Of a stretch of 44,397 nt of DNA, positions 1-8,495 are shown one piece after another. The first letter of the stretch is position 1; every line of letters begins with the position of its first letter. The stretch is from Hoeflea sp. (GTDB lineage Bacteria > Pseudomonadota > Alphaproteobacteria > Rhizobiales > Rhizobiaceae): NCBI RefSeq assembly GCF_014359905.1, contig NZ_JACIYP010000040.1, positions 1 through 44,397 of the forward strand, in the 5' to 3' direction. Below the pieces are notes generated by a model. It did no database searches, was not told the DNA's origin, and worked only from the letters and a program-made list of their open reading frames with translations. The position numbers and the translations under genes are program-made.

Positions 1-39
1 CATTCCATTTCATAAACCGAAACATTCTGGACATTGAAT

Positions 40-456
40 ATGATCAAACGCGGCAGGAAATCGGGGGCTGAGATCGCGGTTGCCAGCCCGGTTTCCGTCA
101 TGCAGCGGCCCCAGGCACCACTTGAGTTGACGCCGGATGAGACTGTCGAGTGGGAGGCAATCGTTGACACGATGCCGGCCGACTGGTTCACGCGCGAGAC
201 GCACGGTCTGCTCAAGCAATACTGCCGTCATGTCGTGATGGCCTGCCGGGTGGCGCAGTTGATCGACACCGAGATGGCGCGCGACGAAGTTGATTATGTC
301 GCGCTCGACAAGTTGGGCCAGATGCAGGCGCGCGAGACGAGCGCAATCAAGGCGATGGCTGCATCCATGCGGATATCGCAGCAGGCCAGCTACACTGCCA
401 AGTCAGCGGCGACTGGGAAGAACAACAGGACGGTTAAACGGCCTTGGGAAAGCTGA
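40..456 (+). CDS. terS: Terminase small subunit (P27-like)
   Basis: About 138 residues. The small terminase subunit recognises the packaging site and hands DNA to the large subunit. The assignment rests on size, on the sequence LELTPDETVEWEAIV followed by a helical core, and on the position directly before the large terminase (9-nt gap). The C-terminus is basic and Ser/Thr-rich, as in P27-type proteins. ATG 40 was chosen; a TTG at 34 in the same frame would add two residues, and a stop at 13-15 limits any extension. No good Shine-Dalgarno is visible, so the transcript probably enters from across the genome junction. Confidence 0.85.
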   Translation: MIKRGRKSGAEIAVASPVSVMQRPQAPLELTPDETVEWEAIVDTMPADWFTRETHGLLKQYCRHVVMACRVAQLIDTEMARDEVDYVALDKLGQMQARETSAIKAMAASMRISQQASYTAKSAATGKNNRTVKRPWES

Positions 457-465
457 CACACGACA

Positions 466-2019
466 ATGGCAAAGCAGACGCGCGGAGAGCGCAACATTCG
501 CTGGATAGAGGACTATTGTCGCATCCCCGAGGGGAGGGACGTAGGAAAGCCGGTGAAGTTGCGCGACTGGCAGAGGCGCGAGATTTGCCGCATCTACGAC
601 AACCCCCATGGAACCAGGCGAGCGATCCTGAGCTTCGGGCGCAAAAACGGCAAGACTGGGATGGCCGCATTCATAACGCTGCTCCACCTCTGCGGTCCGG
701 AGGCGCGGGCCAACAGCCAACTGTTCAGCGCGGCGCAGTCACGGGATCAGGCCGCAATTCTGTTTTCGCTCGCGGCCAAGATCGTGAGAATGTCACCGGA
801 CCTTACCTCTGTTGTTACGATCCGGGACACGGCGAAGCAGTTGGCATGTCAGGAACTAGGGACGCTATACCGGGCGCTGTCTGCGGATGCTTCGACGGCA
901 TACGGCCTAAGCCCGGTGCTGATCATCCACGATGAGTTAGGGCAGGTCAAAGGGCCGAGGTCGGAACTATACGAGGCGCTTGAGACGGCGACGGGCGCGC
1001 AGGAAAATCCACTGTCCATCGTGATCTCGACGCAGGCGCCGACCGACGCGGACCTGTTGTCTGTGCTGATCGAGGACGGGCTGAGTGGGAAAGACCCGCG
1101 CGTCATCGTGTCGCTCTACAGCGCACCAATGGACGCGGACCCGTTCTCTGAGGAGGCCATCAGGGCGGCAAACCCGGCGTTTGGTGACTTCCAGAATGCG
1201 ACGGAAACGCTTGCGATGGCCGAGGATGCGCGGAGGATGCCGAGCCGGGAGGCGGAGTTCCGCAACCTGATCCTGAATCAGCGTGTCGATATGAACGCGC
1301 CGTTTGTGTCGCGGAATGTCTGGCAGGCTTGCGCCGCGCCAGTGGTGGAGAGCTTCAAGGGGCTTCCTGTATTCGGCGGGCTGGACTTGTCCGAGGTGTC
1401 GGACCTGACCGCATTTGTTCCGGTGGCGCCAGTCGATACTGTCTGGAACGTCAAGCCGGTGTTCTGGCTTCCTGGGGAAGGACTGACGGAGAAAGCGCGT
1501 TCCGACCGGGTGCCATACGACGTTTGGGCGCGCGAGGGATGGTTGCATACCACGGCCGGCTCCACGGTCGATTACGAGTTTGTGGCGGCCTATCTCTATG
1601 ACTTCTGCGAAGGTCACGACGTTCGGAAGATCGCCTTTGACCGGTGGAACTGGCGGCACCTGAAACCTTGGCTGGCGAAGATCGGATTTTCCGAGAGCCA
1701 GATTGATGATGGTGATGCCGCGATATTCGAGCCGATGGGGCAGGGGTTTCAGTCCATGTCCCCGGCGCTTCGGGATCTGGAAAGCGCGCTACTCAACGGG
1801 CGGATTGCCCACGGCGGGCACCCGGTCCTGACAATGTGCGCCAACAATGCGACGGTGCAGGCCGATCCGGCAGGCAACCGCAAACTTAGCAAGATCAAAT
1901 CACACGGTCGGATTGATGGCATGGTGGCGCTGGCGATGGCCATGAGCGTGGCCGGGACCTGGGAGAATGTGCCGATGGAACAGTCTTACATGTCCAGGCG
2001 GCCTATGGTGGTGCTCTGA
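466..2019 (+). CDS. terL: Terminase large subunit
   Basis: 517 residues, normal length for the Terminase_1 family. The packaging motor ATPase plus headful or cos nuclease. The Walker A-like loop is SFGRKNGKT (about residues 56-64), Walker B is VLIIHDE (151-157), and the nuclease domain begins near GGLDLS (304-309) with Asp307 a likely metal ligand. The stop codon overlaps the portal start (TGATG), indicating translational coupling. The gene follows the small subunit by 9 nt. Assignment is firm from motifs and context. Confidence 0.95.
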   Translation: MAKQTRGERNIRWIEDYCRIPEGRDVGKPVKLRDWQRREICRIYDNPHGTRRAILSFGRKNGKTGMAAFITLLHLCGPEARANSQLFSAAQSRDQAAILFSLAAKIVRMSPDLTSVVTIRDTAKQLACQELGTLYRALSADASTAYGLSPVLIIHDELGQVKGPRSELYEALETATGAQENPLSIVISTQAPTDADLLSVLIEDGLSGKDPRVIVSLYSAPMDADPFSEEAIRAANPAFGDFQNATETLAMAEDARRMPSREAEFRNLILNQRVDMNAPFVSRNVWQACAAPVVESFKGLPVFGGLDLSEVSDLTAFVPVAPVDTVWNVKPVFWLPGEGLTEKARSDRVPYDVWAREGWLHTTAGSTVDYEFVAAYLYDFCEGHDVRKIAFDRWNWRHLKPWLAKIGFSESQIDDGDAAIFEPMGQGFQSMSPALRDLESALLNGRIAHGGHPVLTMCANNATVQADPAGNRKLSKIKSHGRIDGMVALAMAMSVAGTWENVPMEQSYMSRRPMVVL

Positions 2020-3239
2020 TGGGGATCTTCGACCTGTTCCGTTCCAAGCCGCCCGAGCAAAAGAGCACGATCAACCTCGACAATTGGCGCTTTGCGCTTT
2101 GGCCGGGAACTGGATCGGGTGTTGTGGTCAACGAGGCGACGGCGCTTGAGGTGTCCACCGTCATCGCCATTGTTCGGCGCATCTCGTCAGACGTGGCGAA
2201 GTTGCAAATCAAGGTGGTCGAGCGGACGGCGAACGGGGAAAGGCGACCCCGGCCGGACGTTCCGCTGAACCGGGTTCTGTCGCGGCGCCCGAACCGCTGG
2301 CAGACCAGTTTCGAGTTCCGCGAGATGATGACGGCTCATGCTGTCCTCCACGGTGACGCCGTGGCGATCAAGCAGACCGTTCGCGGGCAGGTTGACGAGT
2401 TGATCCCGCTTGTTCCTGGCCAGTTCTCCATTCGGCAGGAGAAGGGCTGGATACTTGAATACGATCTGATGGGGCCGCGCGGCGAAGTGATGGGCACCTA
2501 TCGGCAGGATCAGGTATTCCATTTGCGGAATATGTCGTGGAATGGCTATCGTGGGCTTAACCTGAGCCGCAATGCGCGCGAGGCAATCGGGCTTTCCGCC
2601 GCTCTTGAGAATAACCAATCCACGCAGATGCGGAACGGGGCGAAGCCGCAGGGCATCCTGACAACCGAGAGCAACCTGACGGAAGAGCAGATCGACCGCG
2701 TCGCGCAGGGGTGGAAAGCGGCAACGTCCAAGGGGAATGCGTATTCGACGCCACTTCTCGATGCCGGCCTGAAATTCATGCCGGTGTCGCTGAATTCGGT
2801 GGATTCGCAGCTTCTTGAGACCAGAAAGCACCAGGTCACGGAGATTTGCGCGGCATTTGGCATGATCCCGGCAGTTCTCGGAATTGACGACAAAACGCAG
2901 GCTTTCGCATCGGTCGAGGCGATGATGCAGGCATACGTCGATCAAGTTATCTGGCCGTGGGCCGAGCGTTGGCAGCAGCGACTTGATCGTGACTGCCTTG
3001 ATGCCGACGGGCCGCTAGAGATCATGATGGACATGTCGCAGATGCGAAAGGCCAGCGCCAAGGATCAGGCCGAGGCTGACGTGAAGTTGGTTACAAACGG
3101 CCTGAGAACGCCGAACGAGCTGCGCGCCCGCGACGGATTGCCGCCAATAGAAGGCGGAGATACTCCAATGAGGCCCGCCAACATGACGAGCGGCGAAGGG
3201 ACAGACAATGAAGATGCACCGGATACAGATCCCGCTTGA
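2019..3239 (+). CDS. Portal protein (HK97 family)
   Basis: 406 residues. Forms the dodecameric ring at one capsid vertex through which DNA is pumped. Recognised by the HK97-type portal pattern: an N-terminal NLDNWRF segment, a VSTVIAIVRRIS helix, the LIPLVPGQ core strand, and a C-terminal region ending in the loop NELRARDGLPPIEGGD that is typical of the family. It overlaps the downstream protease gene by 32 nt in another frame, a tight arrangement. The polar Asp/Gly-rich C-terminus is usually disordered. Confidence 0.94.
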   Translation: MGIFDLFRSKPPEQKSTINLDNWRFALWPGTGSGVVVNEATALEVSTVIAIVRRISSDVAKLQIKVVERTANGERRPRPDVPLNRVLSRRPNRWQTSFEFREMMTAHAVLHGDAVAIKQTVRGQVDELIPLVPGQFSIRQEKGWILEYDLMGPRGEVMGTYRQDQVFHLRNMSWNGYRGLNLSRNAREAIGLSAALENNQSTQMRNGAKPQGILTTESNLTEEQIDRVAQGWKAATSKGNAYSTPLLDAGLKFMPVSLNSVDSQLLETRKHQVTEICAAFGMIPAVLGIDDKTQAFASVEAMMQAYVDQVIWPWAERWQQRLDRDCLDADGPLEIMMDMSQMRKASAKDQAEADVKLVTNGLRTPNELRARDGLPPIEGGDTPMRPANMTSGEGTDNEDAPDTDPA

Positions 3240-3861
3240 GATCAAGGCGTCAGACGACGGCAAAAATGTCATCGGTTATGGCTCGGTCTTTGGGAATATC
3301 GACTCCTACGGCGACAAGATCGCACCGGGCGCCTTCGTCAAGTCGCTTTCAGCCCATGCTGAGAAGGGAACGGCCCCGGCGATGCTCTGGCAGCACAACC
3401 CGGACTGGCCAATCGGCAAGTGGGCGAAGATGCAGGAAGACGAGCGCGGCCTGAGGGTCGAGGGCGTCCTGGCCGACACGACGCAGGCGCGCGACGTCGG
3501 CACCCTGGTCAAGATGGGTGCCATATCGGGCGCCTCAATCGGGTTCATCACCAAGGACAGCGACTTTGACGCGAAGTCAGGAGTTCGGACGTTGAAAGAG
3601 ATTGATCTATGGGAGGTGTCGCTTGTGACCTTCCCAGCGAACGAGGCGGCAAGGGTGGAATCTCGCGCTGCCGACATCGCCGAAATGGATCTGGCAGAGA
3701 TCGAGCGGATGTTGCGTGATGCAGACATGTCGCGGCGCGAATCGAAGACGGTGATTTCGCGCCTCCTTTTCCTCGGTTCGCAGCGTGATGCTGCCGAGCG
3801 GAAGGAAGCCGCAGAACTGTTGGCTGAATTGAAGCGCCTCCGGGCACGTTTCGGCCGCTAA
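3208..3861 (+). CDS. HK97-family prohead maturation protease
   Basis: 217 residues. Serine protease that cleaves the scaffolding delta domain of the capsid protein during head maturation. The family signature is complete: the N-terminal strand VIGYGSVFGNID, His63 in WQHNP, Ser110 in ISGASIGF, and LWEVSLVTFPANE at about 134-146. The C-terminal 60 residues are helical and charged and would act as a scaffold-binding tail. The start lies inside the end of the portal gene; the alternative ATG two codons later is also possible. The capsid gene follows after a 22-nt gap with an AGGAGG ribosome site. Confidence 0.94.
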   Translation: MKMHRIQIPLEIKASDDGKNVIGYGSVFGNIDSYGDKIAPGAFVKSLSAHAEKGTAPAMLWQHNPDWPIGKWAKMQEDERGLRVEGVLADTTQARDVGTLVKMGAISGASIGFITKDSDFDAKSGVRTLKEIDLWEVSLVTFPANEAARVESRAADIAEMDLAEIERMLRDADMSRRESKTVISRLLFLGSQRDAAERKEAAELLAELKRLRARFGR

Positions 3862-3883
3862 CCAATCATCATAGGAGGTTCCA

Positions 3884-5137
3884 ATGGAACCGGAACTGAA
3901 AGAGACCCTTGAAGGTCTCGGCGGCGCTGCTGAGGCGCTGCAAAAGCGTATGGACGAGATCGAGAAAGAGGCGAAGAAGTTCGGCTCGGTCGATGTGGTT
4001 CACAAGGATGCGCTGGACAAGGTTGTGGCCGATATGGTCGAACTGAAAGCCCATTCCGAGGCAATCGAGCGCAAGCTGAATACCGCTGCGCTGCCGAATG
4101 TCGGCTCGGAGCGGGATCAGAAGGCCGAGCAGGACCGCAAGGAGTTCCTGAGCGCCGTCCGCAAGAAGTCGGCGTATGAGGCGCTTGAGGCAAAGGCAGT
4201 TGACGCCGACTATTCGAGCAACTCGACCTCGGGCGGCGTTGCGATCCCGGAAGTGATCGCGTCGGAAATCCTCAAGAAGGTTCTCGATATTTCGCCGCTT
4301 CGCTCTCTGGTTCGCGTGACGCAGGTTTCGTCGCCGAACTACGAGCGTCTTGTCGATGTTCGCGGCCTTGCCTCCGGTTGGGCCGGTGAAAGCACCACTC
4401 GGTCGGAAACCGGGACGCCGACGCTCCAGCGCGTGACCTTCACCCACGGCGAACTTTATGCCGTGCCGAAGGCGTCGAACTGGTCGCTCAACGACATCAT
4501 GTTTGATGTGCAGTCCTGGCTGGTCGAAAGCGTCGCTGACGAGTTCGCCTATCAGGAAGGTGTCGCGATCACGTCTGGCAACGGCACCAACAAGCCGACC
4601 GGCTTCCTCAACGGCGCCCCGGTTTCGACCGACGACGAGGAAAGCCCGGCGCGCGCGTTCGGCACGTTGCAGTATATCGCGACGGGCACGGCCGGCGCGT
4701 TCCAGAACGATCTGCTCGGCTCTCCGGTCGGCGATCCTCTGGCGTGTTTCATCGACACCGTTGCGGCGCTCAAAACGTCCTATCGCAGCAATTCGCGGTG
4801 GACGATGAACCGCAACACCTTCGCTACCCTGCTGAAGAAGCGCGACGCCGATGGCCGGCCGCTGATCCATTGGGATGCTACCGGTTCGGTGCCGATGAAC
4901 ATCCTCGGCTACCCGATCACCATCCTGGATTCGATGCCCGATGTCGGCTCGAACACGTTCCCGGTGGCGTTCGGTGACTTCCGCGCCGGCTACGAGCTTA
5001 TCGACGTTACTGGCATGACCATGATCCGCGATGATGTGACTTCGAAGGGCTACACGCTCTTCTATGTGTCGCGTCGTGTCGGCGGCAAGGTCGTGAACGA
5101 TGACGCGATCAAGCTCATCAAGGCGGCTACCAGCTAA
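3884..5137 (+). CDS. Major capsid protein (HK97 fold)
   Basis: 417 residues. The first about 105 residues are a highly charged coiled coil (delta domain, scaffold). The HK97-fold core begins around SSNSTSGGVAIPE (111-123), so the protease probably cuts just before it. Later hallmarks include the YELIDVTGMTMIRDD strand and the C-terminal RVGGKVV segment. AGGAGG sits 6 nt before the ATG, the strongest ribosome site in the head cluster, fitting the most abundant virion protein. The stop codon overlaps the next start (TAATG). Confidence 0.95.
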   Translation: MEPELKETLEGLGGAAEALQKRMDEIEKEAKKFGSVDVVHKDALDKVVADMVELKAHSEAIERKLNTAALPNVGSERDQKAEQDRKEFLSAVRKKSAYEALEAKAVDADYSSNSTSGGVAIPEVIASEILKKVLDISPLRSLVRVTQVSSPNYERLVDVRGLASGWAGESTTRSETGTPTLQRVTFTHGELYAVPKASNWSLNDIMFDVQSWLVESVADEFAYQEGVAITSGNGTNKPTGFLNGAPVSTDDEESPARAFGTLQYIATGTAGAFQNDLLGSPVGDPLACFIDTVAALKTSYRSNSRWTMNRNTFATLLKKRDADGRPLIHWDATGSVPMNILGYPITILDSMPDVGSNTFPVAFGDFRAGYELIDVTGMTMIRDDVTSKGYTLFYVSRRVGGKVVNDDAIKLIKAATS

Positions 5138-5436
5138 TGCTGGTCAATGATAATGACGCGAGCCTCACGGCTCGCGTTACTTCCTCGTTCTCTGGTGTCC
5201 CGGATGGCGAGGTTTATCCGATCAAATTCGCCGTCGGCGCAATCATTCGCGGCAGTCTGGCGCGCTCGGAGGTGGAGAGCGGCCGGGCTGAATGGCTAAA
5301 CCCGCCCAAGATCGAGAATAAGGCGCACGACAGCCCTTTCCCGACTGGTCCGGTCGAATTGTCGTCGTCGCGGCGTCCGGGCCAAGCCAAAACGCCGAAG
5401 ACCTCGCGCAAGCGCGTGGAAAAGCGGTCGTTCTGA
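5137..5436 (+). CDS. Small post-capsid protein, possible frameshift donor
   Basis: 99 residues in the zero frame, function not recognised. The first 65 residues look folded (LTARVTSSFSGVPDGEVYPI; then a predicted strand and a helix AEWLNPP), resembling small proteins often found after the capsid gene. The last 30 residues are basic, Ser/Pro-rich and low in complexity, as if non-selected. The heptamer CCCTTTC at 5334-5340 lies in the correct phase (C CCT TTC) for a -1 shift into the next frame, which carries a conserved domain but no start codon. The product may therefore be partly made as a fusion with the downstream domain. Confidence 0.8.
   Translation: MLVNDNDASLTARVTSSFSGVPDGEVYPIKFAVGAIIRGSLARSEVESGRAEWLNPPKIENKAHDSPFPTGPVELSSSRRPGQAKTPKTSRKRVEKRSF
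5334..5340 (+). promoter_or_regulatory. Candidate -1 frameshift heptamer
   Basis: C CCT TTC matches X XXY YYZ in the frame of the 5137 gene. After a -1 slip the two tRNAs would re-pair on CCC and TTT. A short stem (5342-5346 with 5352-5356) follows at once, and a perfect 6-bp stem (5371-5376 with 5392-5397, inner 3-bp stem) lies 30 nt downstream. The spacing is not the classical 5-9 nt, so stimulation is uncertain. Confidence 0.45.
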
Positions 5437-5939
5437 CGATCAACGATACGTGGAAGTTGGCGCCGTGGGCTGATGCTCTATACGCCTGTGACTTCCGGTG
5501 GTGGGTGTTCAATAACCCCGGAGACGGATTCATGGGGCTGCGGTTTCAGGGGCACATTGGCAAGGCCGAGGGCGTCGCCAAGGGGTGCATTCCCTGCGGA
5601 GTAATCCCCGGAGATCACGTGATGCGGTTCTGTGGGTATCGTCTCGGGTCCGGCGGCAACAGCGGGTTTCAGGCGGTCAACCTTGCGGCCGTGGCCGGAG
5701 CCAATAGGATCGTTCTGACCGGCTTTGACATGAGCGTTGACAACGGGACGCACTGGCACGGCGACCATAACGGCCTTCTGGGCAACCCGGACGGCAAGAT
5801 GCTCCGCAACTGCGGCAAGATACTGGACCGCGCGTCAGAGACGCTAGCGGGACGAGGGATAGAGGTTCTGAACGCCTCACGACAGACAGCATTGACCGCG
5901 TATCGGCGCGTCAGCATGGGAGAAGCCCTTGAAATCTGA
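5340..5939 (+). CDS. DUF115/MptE-like Rossmann protein, start codon missing
   Basis: The conserved domain begins at DWSGRIVVVAASGPS (5343 on), continues through INDTWKLAPWAD and YACDFRWW, and ends with IVLTGFDM and HWHGDHN. This is a Rossmann-type domain resembling DUF115 or sialyltransferase-like phage proteins, likely acting on sugars. The frame is closed by a stop at 5319-5321 and contains no ATG, GTG or TTG before TTG 5457, which would remove the N-terminal nucleotide-binding strand. Entry by -1 frameshift from the 5137 gene at 5334-5340 would restore the whole domain. Other options are a real frameshift mutation, a sequencing error, or start at CTG 5433 or TTG 5457 giving a 160-residue product. 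Overlaps the next gene. Confidence 0.7.
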   Translation, partial: PDWSGRIVVVAASGPSQNAEDLAQARGKAVVLTINDTWKLAPWADALYACDFRWWVFNNPGDGFMGLRFQGHIGKAEGVAKGCIPCGVIPGDHVMRFCGYRLGSGGNSGFQAVNLAAVAGANRIVLTGFDMSVDNGTHWHGDHNGLLGNPDGKMLRNCGKILDRASETLAGRGIEVLNASRQTALTAYRRVSMGEALEI

Positions 5940-6594
5940 CATCCACGAGGCAAACGGCGTCAAGTTCCACGCGGCAAACGACATGATCGTCGCTTGGGAG
6001 CGGGCCGAAAACAGGCATTTCGAGCCGGAAACAACGGCCTGGATGCTTGATAAAATGGCCGAAAATGAGGGTATTTTCCTCGATATTGGGGCCTCTACTG
6101 GCTGGTTTTCGGTGCTTTTCGCCAGTTTGGGACGGGAAGTCGTGGCATTCGAGCCGAATCCGCGTCCGGCGCAGCGTTTGCGCGACAATGCCGAGTTGAA
6201 CTGGGTTTCGGTCGAGTTGCACGAGGCGGCCGCGTCTGATCGCGTCGGGAATGCCGAGTTGCACCACAATCCCGGCCTTCCGCTGACCTCTGGGGCATCG
6301 CTCGAGGCTGACGTGAGGCCCCGCGCGAATACGGGAATTATCAAAGTGCCGACGCTGACGGTGGATAGCGTGATCGGCGAGAGACAAGTGGCGCTGATGA
6401 AGATCGACGTTGAAGGGCACGAGTTGGCGGTGCTTCACGGGGCCTTCGTGGTGCTGGAAAACTGGCGTCCGCACATGGTTCTGGAAGCGAACACCGACGC
6501 GCACTTCGCGCAGTTGGACGAGTTCCTCAAGTCGCACGGTTACGAGTGGGTCCGCGCAGATGAGCGCAACATGCTATGCGCGCCAAAATCGTAA
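5929..6594 (+). CDS. FkbM-family SAM-dependent methyltransferase
   Basis: 221 residues. Methylates a hydroxyl, usually on a sugar. Motif I is FLDIGASTGWFS (about 50-61), followed by VVAFEPNP (acidic end of strand 2) and the FkbM signature VALMKIDVEGHE about residue 155-166. TTG start with GGGAGA 5-10 nt upstream, inside the previous gene. Overlaps the upstream and downstream genes, so all three sugar-related genes form one translationally coupled unit inserted between capsid and connector genes. Confidence 0.85.
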   Translation: MKSDIHEANGVKFHAANDMIVAWERAENRHFEPETTAWMLDKMAENEGIFLDIGASTGWFSVLFASLGREVVAFEPNPRPAQRLRDNAELNWVSVELHEAAASDRVGNAELHHNPGLPLTSGASLEADVRPRANTGIIKVPTLTVDSVIGERQVALMKIDVEGHELAVLHGAFVVLENWRPHMVLEANTDAHFAQLDEFLKSHGYEWVRADERNMLCAPKS

Positions 6595-7154
6595 CGGTTC
6601 TACGTTCTGGCGGTGAATATCTGCCCGAGCATGTCGATAGGCTCAGGGGCCAGTGCCAAGAATACGCGCCCGGAGCCGAATTTATATGCCTGACGGACCT
6701 TGACGGCGGATTGATCAACGGCTGGCCGGGCTGGTGGTCGAAGATCGAGACGTTCCTCATTCAAGGCCCGGTTCTCTACATGGATCTGGACACGACGGTG
6801 ATCGGTGATCTTTCGCCGCTCCTGACCGTGGCCGAGACGCACAAGTTTGTCGCGCTGCGGGACTTCAACCCGAGCCAGCGGCAGATGGGGTCCGGGCTGA
6901 TGGCTTGGTCTGGAGACATGCGCCGGATTTACGACGAGTTCGCCGCCGCACCGGCCGCCCACATGAAACGCTGCACCACTTCGCAGGCTTGGGGCGATCA
7001 AGGCTTTATTGAGCCGCTGACGCTTGACCGCGAATACTGGCAAGACCTCCTGCCGGGGGCGGTGGTGAGTTGGAAGAAGCATTGTGGATCGGGCGTTCCG
7101 GAAGGGGCGCGTGTGATCTGCTTTCACGGGAAGCCGAGGCCCTGGGAGATATGA
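6576..7154 (+). CDS. Glycosyltransferase-like protein (GT-A type)
   Basis: 192 residues. The DxD metal/nucleotide-sugar motif is in VLYMDLDTTV (Asp70, Asp72). WGDQGFIE and a C-terminal FHGKPRPWEI complete a pattern common to small GT-A-like phage and cell-surface transferases. Probable role: attaching a sugar to a virion protein or host glycan. ATG 6576 lies inside the methyltransferase gene; the stop overlaps the next start (ATATGATG). The acceptor cannot be deduced. Confidence 0.75.
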   Translation: MRAKIVTVLRSGGEYLPEHVDRLRGQCQEYAPGAEFICLTDLDGGLINGWPGWWSKIETFLIQGPVLYMDLDTTVIGDLSPLLTVAETHKFVALRDFNPSQRQMGSGLMAWSGDMRRIYDEFAAAPAAHMKRCTTSQAWGDQGFIEPLTLDREYWQDLLPGAVVSWKKHCGSGVPEGARVICFHGKPRPWEI

Positions 7155-7762
7155 TGACAACGCTTTATCGCCCTAACCGCTGGTCCCTGACGGTTTCCGT
7201 CGCGCCCACGGCCGAGCCGATCACGGTCGCTGACCTGAAAGACATGGCGCGGATTCAGACGTCCGACGAGGAATATTCTCTGTCCGGCATCGTGACGGCG
7301 GCTCGGCAGGCGGTCGAGAATGCCACCCGTCGCGCGTTGATGACACAGACGCGCGTCCTGAAACTGGACGCATTCCCGGCTGGTGACCAGTATTTCGAGC
7401 TTCCCGGCGGCAATATCCAGTCGGTGACTTCGATCATCTACAACGATACGGACAACGCGACGCAAACGCTTTCGTCTGCCGTTTACGAGACGGATTTCGG
7501 GACGGACGGCGGGACGGGGCGGATCGGGCTGGCGCCGGATCAGGAATGGCCCGATCTCGGCGATAGCGGGCTGAACGTGACTGTTACTTACGTTGCCGGG
7601 TGGACCTCGGCCGCGCTGGTTCCGCAAAGCCTGAAACACGCAATCGCGCTGATGGCTTCGTGGCTCTATGACAACCGCGCTGCGTTCGACATGAGCAAGG
7701 CCGAGGCTAACCCGGCCTTTGACGCTCTGATTGCCCCTTACCGTATTCACAGGGTGTCCTGA
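7151..7762 (+). CDS. Head-tail connector (gp6-like)
   Basis: 203 residues, the usual size for the HK97 gp6-like adaptor ring under the portal. Features: ITVADLKDMARI near residue 25, an alpha-helical N-terminal half, a beta insertion around SVTSIIYNDTDN, and the C-terminal helix LKHAIALMASWLYDNR that is typical of the family. Start at ATG 7151 with GGGAG just upstream; ATG 7154 is the next codon and has better spacing. TGATG-type overlap with the following gene. Confidence 0.88.
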   Translation: MMTTLYRPNRWSLTVSVAPTAEPITVADLKDMARIQTSDEEYSLSGIVTAARQAVENATRRALMTQTRVLKLDAFPAGDQYFELPGGNIQSVTSIIYNDTDNATQTLSSAVYETDFGTDGGTGRIGLAPDQEWPDLGDSGLNVTVTYVAGWTSAALVPQSLKHAIALMASWLYDNRAAFDMSKAEANPAFDALIAPYRIHRVS

Positions 7763-8100
7763 TGCGGGCGGGGCGGCTTGATCAGCGCATCACGATCCAG
7801 CGCAAGGCGCGCGTGACTGACGCGATGGGCGGGTTTGTCGAGACGTGGAGCGACCTTGAAACAGTCTGGGCCGAGGTTCGGCCGCTGTCCACTCGGGAAG
7901 TCTGGGACGCCATGCGGATTTCTGCCGAGACGCGGATGCGGGCGCGGATCAGGTTCCGTGGTGATGATGCCGGGGCGCCCTATTACACATCCGCCGACCG
8001 CGTGGCGTGGAAGGGCCGGACTTACGGCGTCGAGCGGGTGGTAGAGATCGGCCGCCGCGAGGGGCTTGAGATTCTGATGGTCGAGGGGCAAGCGTCGTGA
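7762..8100 (+). CDS. Head-tail joining protein (head closure)
   Basis: 112 residues. Recognised by the Phage_H_T_join pattern: MRAGRLDQRITIQRKA at the start, then WSDLETVWAEVRPLS, and YGVERVVEIGRREGLEI near the end. Acts as a stopper or adaptor between connector and tail. Overlaps the next gene by 4 nt (GTGA). Confidence 0.9.
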   Translation: MRAGRLDQRITIQRKARVTDAMGGFVETWSDLETVWAEVRPLSTREVWDAMRISAETRMRARIRFRGDDAGAPYYTSADRVAWKGRTYGVERVVEIGRREGLEILMVEGQAS

Positions 8101-8495
8101 AGCGGGTGTCTCTGGACGTTAGCGGGCTGAACGAGACGCTGTCACGCCTGAAAGACGTGGCCGAGGCGGGGCTGGATTCGACGCGGGCGGTGGTCGAGGA
8201 AGTGACGCGCGAAGTTCACTCGCTCGCGACCGGGAACATCGTTGAGGGCGGCACTTCGCTGCCCGGGCAATACCCCAAGAGTCAGACCGGGCGCCTGCGG
8301 TCGTCAATTCGGATGGAGTTGCCGGGCGACGCCGGGCGGGCGGTCGGCATGGTCGGGTCTGACGCGATCCACGCGCGCTTCCTCGAACACGGGACTGCGA
8401 GCATGGAGCCGCGCCCTTGGCTTCTGCCGTCATTCGAGACTGCGGTTGAGGGCGTCGCGGGCGACCTGAAAGCAGAGTTTGAGAGCCGGATATGA
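8097..8495 (+). CDS. HK97 gp10-like tail completion protein
   Basis: 132 residues. Features of the HK97 gp10 family: N-terminal SGLNETLSRLKDV, then YPKSQTGRLRSSIRME and the C-terminal HARFLEHGTASMEPRPWLLPSFE. It sits between the head-closure and tail-terminator genes. GTG start overlapping the previous stop. Confidence 0.9.
   Translation: MKRVSLDVSGLNETLSRLKDVAEAGLDSTRAVVEEVTREVHSLATGNIVEGGTSLPGQYPKSQTGRLRSSIRMELPGDAGRAVGMVGSDAIHARFLEHGTASMEPRPWLLPSFETAVEGVAGDLKAEFESRI

Noticed and set aside
2187-2945. Long minus-strand open frame opposite the portal gene
   Set aside because: It is a shadow of the plus-strand gene in GC-rich DNA, rich in Arg, His and Pro, with no ribosome site or operon context.
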